Notes: generated from the sequence alone by a model not told the origin. Counted from the stretch's first letter, positions 6,928 to 13,806 are shown. The stretch: DNA of 15,064 nt from Thermus_A sp040290245 (GCF_040290245.1 NZ_PSMQ01000041.1:1-15064); one strand, 5' to 3'. Made by a program: numbers and translations.

Positions 6928-9122
6928 GCGGCCCTCCGCCTGGCCAGGCGGTTCTTCCAGAAGACCACCAAGGCGGAGACGATGTAGATGGAGCTATAGG
7001 TGCCCACGAGGATGCCCACCAGGATCGCGAGCGAGAAGTCCCTAAGCACGCTTCCGCCCAGGAAGAGGAGGGCCAGGATGGGCAAAAGGGTGGTCAGGGA
7101 GGTCATCACCGTGCGGGAGAGGGTCTGGTTGATGGAGCGGTTGACGAGCTCCCTGTAGGGGGTGCCCCGGAGGAGCTTTTGGTTCTCCCGGATCCGGTCT
7201 GAGACCACGATGGAGTCGTTGATGGAGTAGCCCACGATGGTGAGGAGGGCGGCGATGGTGGAGATGGAGAACTCGAGGCCCAGGAGGCTGTACATCCCGG
7301 CCACGATGGCCACATCGTGGGCCACGGCCAAGACGTTCGCCACGCCGAACATCCAGTCAAACCGGAAGGCCATGTAGATGAGGATGAGGCCCAGCCCCAC
7401 CAGAACCGCCATGACCGCGTTCCGCCTTAGCTCCGAACCGATGGCGGGTCCCACGGTCTCGGACTGGAGGACGGTGGCCTTAAGGTTCTCTCCCATGAGG
7501 CCCTCGAGGGCCAGCCGTTTTTCCTCGGAGAGGGGCGGAAGCTTCAGGCTGTACTCCCGGTAGCTGGCCGCCGGGGCCTGGACCTCGGTGATGATGGCCT
7601 CCTTGGCGGGGTAGCCGTTCGCCTCCAAAAACCGCCGTAGGGCATCCACTTTGGTCTCGGGCGCGGTGCGCACCAGAAGGGCAGTCCCGCCGGTAAAGTC
7701 TATGCTGTAGTTGAACCCCTTGGTGAGGATGATGCCCCCGCCCAGAAGGGCCAGGATCAGGCTTAAGGTGGTCACCACCGGGGCGATGCCCATGAAGTTA
7801 AACCGGGGATCCACCAGCCACATGGGGGGTTTGATCTCCCGCCTTACGGCGATGACGTCCAGGAGATACCGGCTGAAGACCAGGTTGGAGAAGACGCTGG
7901 CCACCACGCCGATGGCCAAAACCACGGCAAAGCCCCGCACGGGTCCGGTGGCGTACTGATAAAGCGCCGCCGCCGCCAGGAGGTGGGCGATGTTCACATC
8001 AAAGATGGTGAGGGTGGAGTGGCGGAAGCCTTCGGGGATGGATTTGCGAAAGGTCTTGCCCGAGCGGAGCTCCTCCTTGATCCGCTCGAAGGAGAGGACG
8101 TTTCCGTCTACCGCCGCCCCCAGGGTAAGGACCAGGCCTGCGATGCCGGGGAGGGTCAAGGTGGCCCCCAGGCCGGAGAAGAGGCCCAGGATGATGAGCG
8201 AGGTGTAAAGAAGGCCCAAGGAAGCCACCAACCCCAGCCAGAACCCGTAGTAGACGAAGATGAGGAGGAAGATGGCCAGGCTTCCCAGAAGGGCGGCCCG
8301 GATGCCCGCCTCGATCGCGTCCTGGCCTAGGGTGGGGCCGATGGCCCGGATCTCCACCACCTTCAGGGGGACGGGCAACGAGCCTGAGCGTAGGACCAAG
8401 GCGACCTCACTGGCCTCCTCCACGCTGGAGAGGCCTTCGATGACCGCCTGGCCTCCGGTGATGGCCTGCCGGATCACAGGGGCGGTGTAGACCTTCCCAT
8501 CCAAAACGATGGCAAGCCGTTTGCCCACGTTCTGGCGCGTGACCTCTTCAAACTTCCTCGCCCCTTCCGGGGTGAAGGTGAGGGAGACCTGGGGGCGGCC
8601 GAACTGGTCAAACACCGCCCGGGCGTCCGCCAGATCGGCCCCGGTGAGGAGGGGTGGGCCCAGGTCTTCGGGCTTGATCAGGCCCTTTTCCAGGTCCTCC
8701 CGCTTGAGCCTGGGGTTTTCCCGCAGGGCCTGGTTGATCTGGGAGACGGTGGTGCCCGTGGCCCCTTCTTTGAGGATGCGGAACTCCAGGACCGCTCTTT
8801 GGCCGATAAGTTTAAGGGCTTTTTCCTGGTCGGCCTGCGAAAGGCCGGGAAGCTCCACCACGATCCGCTTCTGCCCTTGGATCTGGATCAGGGGCTCGGC
8901 CACGCCCAGGGCGTTGATCCGGTTTTCCAAGACCGTGCGGGCCTTTTCCAGATCATCGCGGGTGGGGTTGGGGACATCCGCCTGGAGGACGATCCTTAGT
9001 CCTCCTTTTAAATCAAGCCCCAACCGGATCCTGGGCTCGGCCTTGGCCCAAGGTTTCCATAAGAACAGAATCGATGCGAGGAAGACGAGAAGAAGGAATA
9101 CACCCGTCCAGGTTTTTTTCAT
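6924..9122 (-). CDS. secDF: protein translocase subunit SecDF (fused SecD-SecF)
   Basis: SecDF is a 12-helix inner-membrane protein that uses the proton gradient to pull preproteins out of SecYEG after SecA has pushed them in. The 732-aa single chain joins SecD-like (1-about 430) and SecF-like (about 435-732) halves. A first helix (5-24) leads into the periplasmic P1 domain, with LGLDLKGG at 34-41 and LPGL at 91-94. Acidic Asp339 in AAVDGNVLSFERI, Asp636 in GYSINDSIVVSDRI and Arg670 in NQTLSRTVMTS match, with an offset of one, the proton-pathway residues Asp340, Asp637 and Arg671 that I recall for T. thermophilus SecDF. ATG 9122 is preceded by AAAGGAGT, a good Shine-Dalgarno. It is probably the last gene of the rimP-nusA-infB run; the 89-base gap upstream shows no clear promoter. 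Confidence 0.98.
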   Translation of the reverse strand: MKKTWTGVFLLLVFLASILFLWKPWAKAEPRIRLGLDLKGGLRIVLQADVPNPTRDDLEKARTVLENRINALGVAEPLIQIQGQKRIVVELPGLSQADQEKALKLIGQRAVLEFRILKEGATGTTVSQINQALRENPRLKREDLEKGLIKPEDLGPPLLTGADLADARAVFDQFGRPQVSLTFTPEGARKFEEVTRQNVGKRLAIVLDGKVYTAPVIRQAITGGQAVIEGLSSVEEASEVALVLRSGSLPVPLKVVEIRAIGPTLGQDAIEAGIRAALLGSLAIFLLIFVYYGFWLGLVASLGLLYTSLIILGLFSGLGATLTLPGIAGLVLTLGAAVDGNVLSFERIKEELRSGKTFRKSIPEGFRHSTLTIFDVNIAHLLAAAALYQYATGPVRGFAVVLAIGVVASVFSNLVFSRYLLDVIAVRREIKPPMWLVDPRFNFMGIAPVVTTLSLILALLGGGIILTKGFNYSIDFTGGTALLVRTAPETKVDALRRFLEANGYPAKEAIITEVQAPAASYREYSLKLPPLSEEKRLALEGLMGENLKATVLQSETVGPAIGSELRRNAVMAVLVGLGLILIYMAFRFDWMFGVANVLAVAHDVAIVAGMYSLLGLEFSISTIAALLTIVGYSINDSIVVSDRIRENQKLLRGTPYRELVNRSINQTLSRTVMTSLTTLLPILALLFLGGSVLRDFSLAILVGILVGTYSSIYIVSALVVFWKNRLARRRAA
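6936..6958 (+). terminator. possible serA terminator within the secDF 3' end
   Basis: The perfect palindrome CCGCCTGGCCAGGCGG (6936-6951) folds into a 6-bp stem with a GGCC loop and is followed by TTCTTCC on the forward strand. It begins 9 nt after the serA stop. It lies inside the secDF codons for the Arg-rich C-terminus. The T tract is imperfect, so termination may be partial. Confidence 0.45.
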
Positions 9123-9211
9123 GCCACACTCCTTTCATCGAAACGCCCTGCCTTCCCTTATTTTTTCGCAACGCACCTATCCGGTTAAAACCTAGACCGC
9201 CGGGGGCGCGT

Positions 9212-9565
9212 TTAACCCCCTTCCAAAAGCAGGTGACGGTAGAGGAGAAAAAGCCTTTCGGGGGGTCTCGAGGGAACCTTTCCCCGGTATGGAGGGCGTG
9301 GCCTGGGGGCTCCGGGTTGGAGGGAGGTCCTTAGGGTCTCGGGCGGGCGGAGGGAAATGGGGAAGAGGTTGGGGTTGGGCCGCCCCCAGATGGGGAGGCC
9401 TATGGGCTTCTCCCCGAGCCCGGAGGCCGGGACGGCCAGATCGAAAAGCGCCTTGGTGGCCACCTTGCCTTGGGAAAGGGGCCTTTCTCCAAAAAAGGAA
9501 AGGGCCAAAGCCAGGGCGAGAAGAAGCCGGCCGCTTCCCCAAAGGGATGGGTGGATGCCCTTCAT
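9212..9565 (-). CDS. small exported protein of unknown function
   Basis: I do not recognise this 117-aa protein. The frame has strong Thermus-like codon use (G or C at most third positions), which argues that it is real. It opens MKGIHPSLWGSGR followed by LLLALALALSFF, a signal peptide or single membrane anchor, with no lipobox cysteine; no cysteine occurs anywhere. The rest is rich in Pro, Arg, Leu and Gly, including GLPIWGRPNPNLFPISLRPP and a basic C-terminal third. ATG 9565 lies 18 nt after the infB stop. There is no properly spaced Shine-Dalgarno (GGCGG abuts the ATG), so translation may depend on coupling to infB. Its place between infB and secDF, where other phyla often have rbfA, hints at an envelope role, but this is inference only. 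An overlapping second frame (9192-9542) lacks these features. Confidence 0.6.
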   Translation of the reverse strand: MKGIHPSLWGSGRLLLALALALSFFGERPLSQGKVATKALFDLAVPASGLGEKPIGLPIWGRPNPNLFPISLRPPETLRTSLQPGAPRPRPPYRGKVPSRPPERLFLLYRHLLLEGG

Positions 9566-9583
9566 CCGCCTATAGAGGAGGCC

Positions 9584-11299
9584 TCAGGCGGGCACCTCAA
9601 CCATCTGGTACGCCTCCACGATGTCCCCTTCCTGAAACTCGTCAAACCCCTCGAGGCCAAGCCCGCACTCGTACCCCTGGGCCACCTCCCGAACGTCCTC
9701 CTTAAACCGCTTTAGGCTGGCGATCCGGCCCTCCCATATGGGCTCGCCCTTCCGGATGACCCGCACCTGGGCGCTCCTTAGGATCCGGCCCTGGGTGACC
9801 ATGCACCCGGCCACCTGCCTGCCCGTGGGAAGACGGAAGATGGCCCGCACCTCGGCCCGGCCCAGGACCTCCTCCTTGTACTGGGGCTCCTTCTGCCCCC
9901 TGACCATGTTCCGTACCTCGTCGATGAGCTCGTAGATGATGCGGAAGGTCTTGAGAAGGACCCCCTTTTCCTCGGCCTTCTTCTTGACCGAGCCTGGGGG
10001 GTTCACCCCGAAGGCCAAGATGGCCGCGTCCGCCGTGGAGGCGAGGAGGACATCGGACTCCGTGGGGGCACCCACCTGGGCGAGGAGGACGTTGATCTTT
10101 ACCTCCCCGCTGCTTTCCCGCGCCAAGATGGCCTGGATGGCCTCGAGGCTCCCCTGGGTGTCTGCCCGGAGGATGAGGTTGACCTCTTTTTCCTCCTTCT
10201 CTTCCAGGGCTTGCAGCAGGTCGGCCATGGTCTTGGGTCTTTTGCTCCTCTCCTCCTCTTCCCGGCGGAGCCGCTCCGCCTTCCGTTCCTCCGCAATCTC
10301 CTTGGCCGCCTCCTGGTCGGGGACCCACTCCACCGTGTCCCCGGCGTGGGGAAGCTCGGAAAAGCCCAGGACCTGGACGGGTTTGCCCGGCCCCGCCTCC
10401 TGGAGGCGGTTCCCGTCCGAATCGGTCATGGCCCGGATGCGGCCATAGACCTCTCCGGCCACCACGTAGTCCCCCACCCGGAAGGTCCCCTCCTGGACCA
10501 GCATGTTGACCAGGACCCCCGCCTGCTTGTCCAGCTTGGACTCCAGGATCACCCCCCGGGGCTCCGCGTTCGGGTCGGCCCGGAGGTCCTCGAGTTCCGC
10601 TAAGAGGAGGATCATTTCCAGAAGCTCCTCTACCCCCTGGCCGGTCTTGGCGCTTAAGGGAACGAGGATGGCCTCCCCCCCGTACTCCTCAGGAACGAAG
10701 CCCATCTCCATGAGCTGGCGCTTGACCTTCTCAGGGTCCGCCTGGGGGAGGTCGATCTTGTTGATGGCGAAGATCATCTTCGCCCCCGCGGCCTTGGCGT
10801 GGGCGATGGCCTCCTTGGTCTGCGGCATGACCCCATCGTCCGCGGCGATGACGATGACCGCGATGTCGGCTACCTTTGCCCCCCGCTGGCGGATGGTGGT
10901 GAAGGCCTCGTGCCCAGGGGTGTCGATGAAGACGACGATCCCCTGGGGGGTCTTGACTTCAAAAGCCCCTACGTGTTGGGTGATGCCCCCCGCCTCCTTT
11001 TCCGCCATCCGGCTCTTGCGCAGGTAGTCCAGAAGGGTGGTCTTCCCGTGGTCCACGTGACCCATGATGACCACCACGGGGGGGCGTTTGGGCAGGGCCT
11101 TGCGGGCCTCCTCCTCCTTGCGTTTGGCCTCGAGGCCTCGCTGCTCCCGGACGATCTCCCGCACCGCCTCCGCGTCTTCCTCGCTCAGGGTGGAGGCGTG
11201 GGACTTGTAGGCCACCCCCATCTGGTCCAGGAGCTTCAGGAGGCCCTCGTTCTCCATGCCGAGCTCCTTGGCCAGCTGGTAAATCCGTACTTTCGCCAT
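9584..11299 (-). CDS. infB: translation initiation factor IF-2
   Basis: IF-2 is the GTPase that brings fMet-tRNA to the 30S subunit and promotes 50S joining. The 571-aa product is the short form, with a brief N-terminal region (IF2_N fold MAKVRIYQLAKELGMENEGLL, then a charged linker to about 70). The GTPase domain shows G1 GHVDHGKT (80-87), G2 GGITQHVGAF (104-113), G3 DTPGH (126-130), G4 NKID (180-183) and G5 SAK (216-218). Domains II-IV follow, ending GFDEFQEGDIVEAYQMVEVPA. ATG 11299 is chosen over GTG 11305 because AAGGAGGTG ends just upstream at ideal spacing. That Shine-Dalgarno overlaps the TAA of ylxR, so the two genes are tightly linked. It is fourth in the rimP operon. Confidence 0.98.
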   Translation of the reverse strand: MAKVRIYQLAKELGMENEGLLKLLDQMGVAYKSHASTLSEEDAEAVREIVREQRGLEAKRKEEEARKALPKRPPVVVIMGHVDHGKTTLLDYLRKSRMAEKEAGGITQHVGAFEVKTPQGIVVFIDTPGHEAFTTIRQRGAKVADIAVIVIAADDGVMPQTKEAIAHAKAAGAKMIFAINKIDLPQADPEKVKRQLMEMGFVPEEYGGEAILVPLSAKTGQGVEELLEMILLLAELEDLRADPNAEPRGVILESKLDKQAGVLVNMLVQEGTFRVGDYVVAGEVYGRIRAMTDSDGNRLQEAGPGKPVQVLGFSELPHAGDTVEWVPDQEAAKEIAEERKAERLRREEEERSKRPKTMADLLQALEEKEEKEVNLILRADTQGSLEAIQAILARESSGEVKINVLLAQVGAPTESDVLLASTADAAILAFGVNPPGSVKKKAEEKGVLLKTFRIIYELIDEVRNMVRGQKEPQYKEEVLGRAEVRAIFRLPTGRQVAGCMVTQGRILRSAQVRVIRKGEPIWEGRIASLKRFKEDVREVAQGYECGLGLEGFDEFQEGDIVEAYQMVEVPA

Positions 11300-11309
11300 G
11301 CGCACCTCC

Positions 11310-11552
11310 TTATGCTAAAAACGACTGGAGCGCTTCGGAAAGCGCCTTGGCCCTTGCGCCCGCAAAGCGGCGGAGCGCTTTCTCCTGCCAACACCCCGGG
11401 GAGTCTTTGCAGACATAAGCCCCCCGGCCGGGTTTTTTGCCCGTGGGGTCTATCTCCACTCCGGCCTGCCGCAGGAGGAGGCGCAGCAGCTCCCCTTTGG
11501 GCCTCCTCCTGCGGCAGGCCACGCACATGCGCTCCGGGACATGCTTACTCAT
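11310..11552 (-). CDS. ylxR: YlxR/DUF448 RNA-binding protein (RnpM family)
   Basis: YlxR is a small basic RNA-binding protein found between nusA and infB; the B. subtilis member is reported to modulate RNase P (RnpM). The 80-aa product has the family signature MCVACRRRRPKGELLRL (9-25), and GRGAYVCKDSPGC (42-54). The four cysteines (10, 13, 48, 54) could bind metal. ATG 11552 overlaps the nusA end by 8 bases. The AAGG right beside it is a poor Shine-Dalgarno, so coupling to nusA translation is likely. Codons for CRRRRP and LLLRQA contain a perfect 20-bp inverted repeat (11463-11482 with 11501-11520). The encoded residues still fit the family, so this looks like a structure built from codon choice rather than a damaged gene. 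Confidence 0.93.
   Translation of the reverse strand: MSKHVPERMCVACRRRRPKGELLRLLLRQAGVEIDPTGKKPGRGAYVCKDSPGCWQEKALRRFAGARAKALSEALQSFLA
11463..11520 (-). repeat. perfect 20-bp inverted repeat inside ylxR
   Basis: The arms 11463-11482 and 11501-11520 are exact reverse complements (GGCCTGCCGCAGGAGGAGGC on the forward strand for the left arm), separated by an 18-nt loop. In the ylxR mRNA they would form a 20-bp, GC-rich hairpin without mismatch. One arm holds AGGAGGAGG and the other its CCTCCTCCT complement. No T tract follows, so it is not an ordinary intrinsic terminator. Confidence 0.9.
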
Positions 11553-12705
11553 CCTTGAACAGCCGTTCAAAGGCCTCGGCCATCTCCTTTTTCTTAGACT
11601 CCTCCTCCTCCAGGGCCGCTTTCCGGATGGCCTCGTCCAGGTCGGAGACCTCCGCCTCCTCAAACTCGATCTCAAACCCGGTGAGCTTGGAGGCCAGCCG
11701 GACGTTCTGCCCCCCCGTACCGATGGCCAGGGAGTGCTGGTCCTTGGTGACCCGGACCTTGGCCTTTTTCTTCTCCAGATCCACCTCGATAGAGCCCACC
11801 TGGGCGGGAGAAAGGGCGTTGCGGATGAACTCCTTGGGGTCCTTGGCCCAGAGGATGATGTCCACCTTTTCCCGTCCCAGCTCAGCGGAGACCGCCTGGA
11901 TGCGCTGCCCCTTGTGCCCGATGCAGGCCCCGATGGGGTCCACGTTGGGGTTGTGGCTCGTCACCGCCACCTTGCTGCGGCGGCCGGGTTCACGGGCGAT
12001 GGCCTTGATCTCCACGATCCCCTCGGCGATCTCCGGCACCTCCTGCTTCAGGAGGTGCTCCAGGAGCTTCTCATGGGCTCGAGAGACCAAGAGGGAAGGC
12101 CCCTTGGCCGACTTGTCCACCTTTTTCAGGTAGACCTTGATCCGCTGGCCGGGGTGGTACCGTTCCGTGGGGATCTGTTCGCTCTTGGGAAGGTAGGCCT
12201 CCCCTCGGCCCAGCTCCACGAAGACGTTGCCCTTGTTGTCCACCCGGGTGACCTGGCCGGTGAGGACCTGGCCCTCCTTGTCCTTGTATTCGTTGTAGAT
12301 GCGGTTCCGCTCCGCCTCCTTTAGCCTTTGGGTCAGAACCTGGCGGAGGTTTTGGATGGCGATGCGGGAGAACTCCTTGGGGTCAATGGGGAACTCCATC
12401 TCCTCGCCCACCTGGACCTCGGGGTCGTACTGGAGGGCCTCGGAAAGGGCGATCTCCTTGTCCGGGTCCTCCACCTTCTCCACCACCCGCCGGACCTCCA
12501 CCATCTCGATCTGTCCGGTCTGGGGGTCCAGGTAGACCTCTACCAGCGGGCCTTTACCTTCCTCCACCTGTTCTTTGCTGAGCTTCTTCTCCCTGAGGAG
12601 ATAGGCCTTTTTCAACGCGTCCTCAAAGGCGGAAAGAAGCTCGTCCATGCTCACGCCCCGTTCCAGGGCCACCTGCTGCATTGCTTCCACAAACTCCCGG
12701 TTCAT
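11545..12705 (-). CDS. nusA: transcription termination/antitermination protein NusA
   Basis: NusA binds RNA polymerase and nascent RNA, and tunes pausing, termination and antitermination. The 386-aa product has the core set: RNAP-binding N-terminal domain (1-about 125, MNREFVEAMQQVALERGVSMDELLSAFEDALKKAY), S1 domain (about 145-210, GQVTRVDNKGNVFVELGRGEAYLP), KH1 with GHKG at 263-266 and KH2 with GTGG at 329-332. It lacks the C-terminal acidic repeats of E. coli NusA and ends in a short Glu/Lys-rich helix. ATG 12705 is preceded by GAGGTGA, which also contains the rimP TGA, so reinitiation is likely; the upstream GTG at 12729 lacks conserved sequence. Its 3' end overlaps ylxR. Confidence 0.98.
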   Translation of the reverse strand: MNREFVEAMQQVALERGVSMDELLSAFEDALKKAYLLREKKLSKEQVEEGKGPLVEVYLDPQTGQIEMVEVRRVVEKVEDPDKEIALSEALQYDPEVQVGEEMEFPIDPKEFSRIAIQNLRQVLTQRLKEAERNRIYNEYKDKEGQVLTGQVTRVDNKGNVFVELGRGEAYLPKSEQIPTERYHPGQRIKVYLKKVDKSAKGPSLLVSRAHEKLLEHLLKQEVPEIAEGIVEIKAIAREPGRRSKVAVTSHNPNVDPIGACIGHKGQRIQAVSAELGREKVDIILWAKDPKEFIRNALSPAQVGSIEVDLEKKKAKVRVTKDQHSLAIGTGGQNVRLASKLTGFEIEFEEAEVSDLDEAIRKAALEEEESKKKEMAEAFERLFKDE

Positions 12706-12707
12706 GT

Positions 12708-13160
12708 TCACCTCGGTGTTTCCGGCCACTCGGCAAGGTTCGCCTTGAACGTGCCCAGTTCCAGTCTCTTTTCCTCCTGGCCCACCTGGAAGACCACCTG
12801 GGTTCCCTCCACCCGGAGGATCCTCCCGGTAAAGCTTTCCGGCCGGGCCTCCCCTGGCAGAGGGGTAAGGCTCACCACCTTGGCCTTAAGGCCTTGAAAC
12901 CGTTCAAAGTGCCGCCGGGTAAGGAGGGGGCGCCGGGGTCCTGGGGACTCCACCAACAGGCGGTAGCTCCCCGGGATGGGGTCCTTTTCGTCCAGAACCC
13001 GCTCGATGGCCCGGCTGGCCGCCTCGAGGTCCTTTAGGGTGATGGGGGCCTCGTCCTCCCGCTCCAGGCGGACGAGGACCTCCCCCCTTCCCAGGCTTAC
13101 CTCCAAAACCACCAGGCCCAGGGGGTGAACCGCGTCCCGTACCAGGGCTTCCAGATCCAT
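12708..13160 (-). CDS. rimP: ribosome maturation factor RimP
   Basis: RimP helps assemble the 30S subunit, binding near the central and head domains before S12 joins. The 150-aa product has the N-terminal alpha/beta domain (MDLEALVRDAVHPLGLVVLEV), the family hallmark YRLLVESPGPRRPLLTRRHF near residue 75, and the C-terminal SH3-like domain (FTGRILRVEGTQVVFQVG). ATG 13160 has a strong Shine-Dalgarno, AGGAGGTGA, at proper distance; the open frame reaches 13202 but that extension falls in a hairpin leader. The TGA sits 2 nt before the nusA ATG. It is the first gene of the rimP-nusA-ylxR-infB run and diverges from ssrA. Confidence 0.95.
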   Translation of the reverse strand: MDLEALVRDAVHPLGLVVLEVSLGRGEVLVRLEREDEAPITLKDLEAASRAIERVLDEKDPIPGSYRLLVESPGPRRPLLTRRHFERFQGLKAKVVSLTPLPGEARPESFTGRILRVEGTQVVFQVGQEEKRLELGTFKANLAEWPETPR

Positions 13161-13181
13161 CCTCACCTCCTCCACCGAACA

Positions 13182-13206
13182 GGGGGTGGGACTCACGCCC
13201 ACCCCC
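13182..13206 (-). promoter_or_regulatory. GC hairpin in the rimP-nusA operon leader
   Basis: GGGGGTGGG (13182-13190) and CCCACCCCC (13198-13206) form a perfect 9-bp stem with a 7-nt loop. It lies between the predicted rimP promoter and the rimP Shine-Dalgarno, about 12 nt ahead of the latter. No T tract follows. It may protect the 5' end, bind a protein or pause polymerase; the role is inference. Confidence 0.55.
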
Positions 13207-13228
13207 CGCCCTTGGGAGCACTGGCTTT

Positions 13229-13257
13229 AGTCTACACCGGCCGGCCCTTGACCACAA
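13229..13257 (-). promoter_or_regulatory. putative promoter of the rimP-nusA-infB operon
   Basis: Reverse strand TTGTGG (13252-13257), 17-bp spacer, TAGACT (13229-13234). The predicted start near 13222 leaves a leader of about 60 nt that holds the 9-bp hairpin and the Shine-Dalgarno. Its -35 overlaps by two bases the -35 of the opposite ssrA promoter. The box matches are moderate. Confidence 0.5.
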
Positions 13258-13277
13258 GGGCTTGAGCCTGCTATACT
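13248..13277 (+). promoter_or_regulatory. ssrA (tmRNA) promoter
   Basis: TTGACC (13248-13253) and TATACT (13272-13277) with an 18-bp spacer give the best promoter in the window, 37 bases before the mature tmRNA 5' end. An inverted repeat CTTGAG-N9-CTCAAG (13261-13266, 13276-13281) overlaps the -10 and could be an operator or chance. Confidence 0.75.
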
Positions 13278-13285
13278 CAAGGCTA

Positions 13286-13304
13286 GTCCGGTCCGAGCCC
13301 GGAC
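13286..13304 (+). other. hairpin in the tmRNA precursor leader
   Basis: GTCCGG (13286-13291) pairs with CCGGAC (13299-13304) across a 7-nt loop, between the predicted transcription start and the mature 5' end at 13314. The leader of about 30 nt would be removed by RNase P. Confidence 0.4.
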
Positions 13305-13313
13305 GAGCGGCGT

Positions 13314-13662
13314 GGGGGTGACCCGGATTCGACGGGGGCCTCCGAAGGTGCGGCTGCGCGCCGAGGTGCGGGTGGCCTCGTAAAAACCCGCAAAAGAACA
13401 AAGGCCAACAAGCCTGCTTACGCCCTCGCGGCTTAACCCGCGACCCCGCCCCTAAGCCTCGCCGGTGGCTCGAGGGCGCGGGGACACAAAACCGGCTAGC
13501 CGAGGGCAAGGTCCCGTAGCCTTCGGCGAACCTCAGACGGGACTTGCTCCAGGCCGCCCGTCCGCGGGCTACGCCTGGGGGAGTTCTAAAACGCGGACTA
13601 CGCGCGTAGAGGCCCACCGTAGGGACCTTCGGACGGGGGTTCGACTCCCCCCACCTCCACCA
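13314..13662 (+). ncRNA. ssrA: transfer-messenger RNA (tmRNA)
   Basis: tmRNA rescues stalled ribosomes: charged with alanine, it enters the A site with SmpB, replaces the broken message and adds a degradation tag. The 5' end GGGGGTG (13314-13320) pairs with CACCTCC before the discriminator A and an encoded CCA (13660-13662), including the G3-U70 pair that marks alanine identity. The T arm is GGGGG-TTCGACT-CCCCC. The tag reading frame starts at the resume codon GCC (13404) and ends TAA (13434-13436), giving ANKPAYALAA; the LAA end is the protease signal. Length is 349 nt, a single-piece tmRNA. It lies divergent from rimP with its own promoter and terminator. Confidence 0.98.
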
Positions 13663-13665
13663 GAC

Positions 13666-13694
13666 GGGCGCCATAGGGGCGCCCTTTCTTTTTT
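13666..13694 (+). terminator. intrinsic terminator of ssrA
   Basis: GGGCGCC (13666-13672), a 5-nt loop and GGCGCCC (13678-13684) make a perfect 7-bp stem followed by TTTCTTTTTT (13685-13694). It starts 3 nt after the tmRNA CCA end. Confidence 0.93.
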
Positions 13695-13791
13695 GGGCCT
13701 CTTCAAACCCCTCTCGGCCTTCTGGGCCGACCGGTCTTGGGGCCACCCTTGGGCTAGGCGGGGTTTTCCAACCTCGGATCGGCCTGGGGTT
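13695..13791. other. intergenic stretch between ssrA terminator and ribD promoter
   Basis: About 100 bases with no gene. The only structure seen is a short hairpin, TCGGCC (13714-13719) with GGCCGA (13725-13730), without a T tract. Confidence 0.5.
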
Positions 13792-13800
13792 TGGTAAGAT
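13792..13800 (+). promoter_or_regulatory. extended -10 promoter of the ribD operon
   Basis: TGGTAAGAT combines a TG-n extension with the -10 box TAAGAT (13795-13800). No -35 match was found at normal distance. Transcription would begin near 13807, right at the hairpin that leads into the FMN aptamer. Confidence 0.5.
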
Positions 13801-13806
13801 GGAGCT

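Noticed and set aside
9192..9542. Second reverse-strand open frame overlapping the small exported protein
   Set aside because: It lacks a start signal, and its codon third positions and sequence look less coding than the frame at 9212-9565.
10799..12133. Long forward open frame (444 codons) opposite infB, ylxR and nusA
   Set aside because: It is antisense to three secure genes and matches no protein family I know; GC skew explains its length.
13714..13730. Hairpin TCGGCC/GGCCGA after the ssrA terminator
   Set aside because: The stem is 6 bp with no T tract, and a strong terminator already precedes it; likely chance in GC-rich DNA.
13465..13797. Open frame of 110 codons over the tmRNA 3' half and terminator
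   Set aside because: It covers the structured tmRNA and its intrinsic terminator; not a plausible gene.
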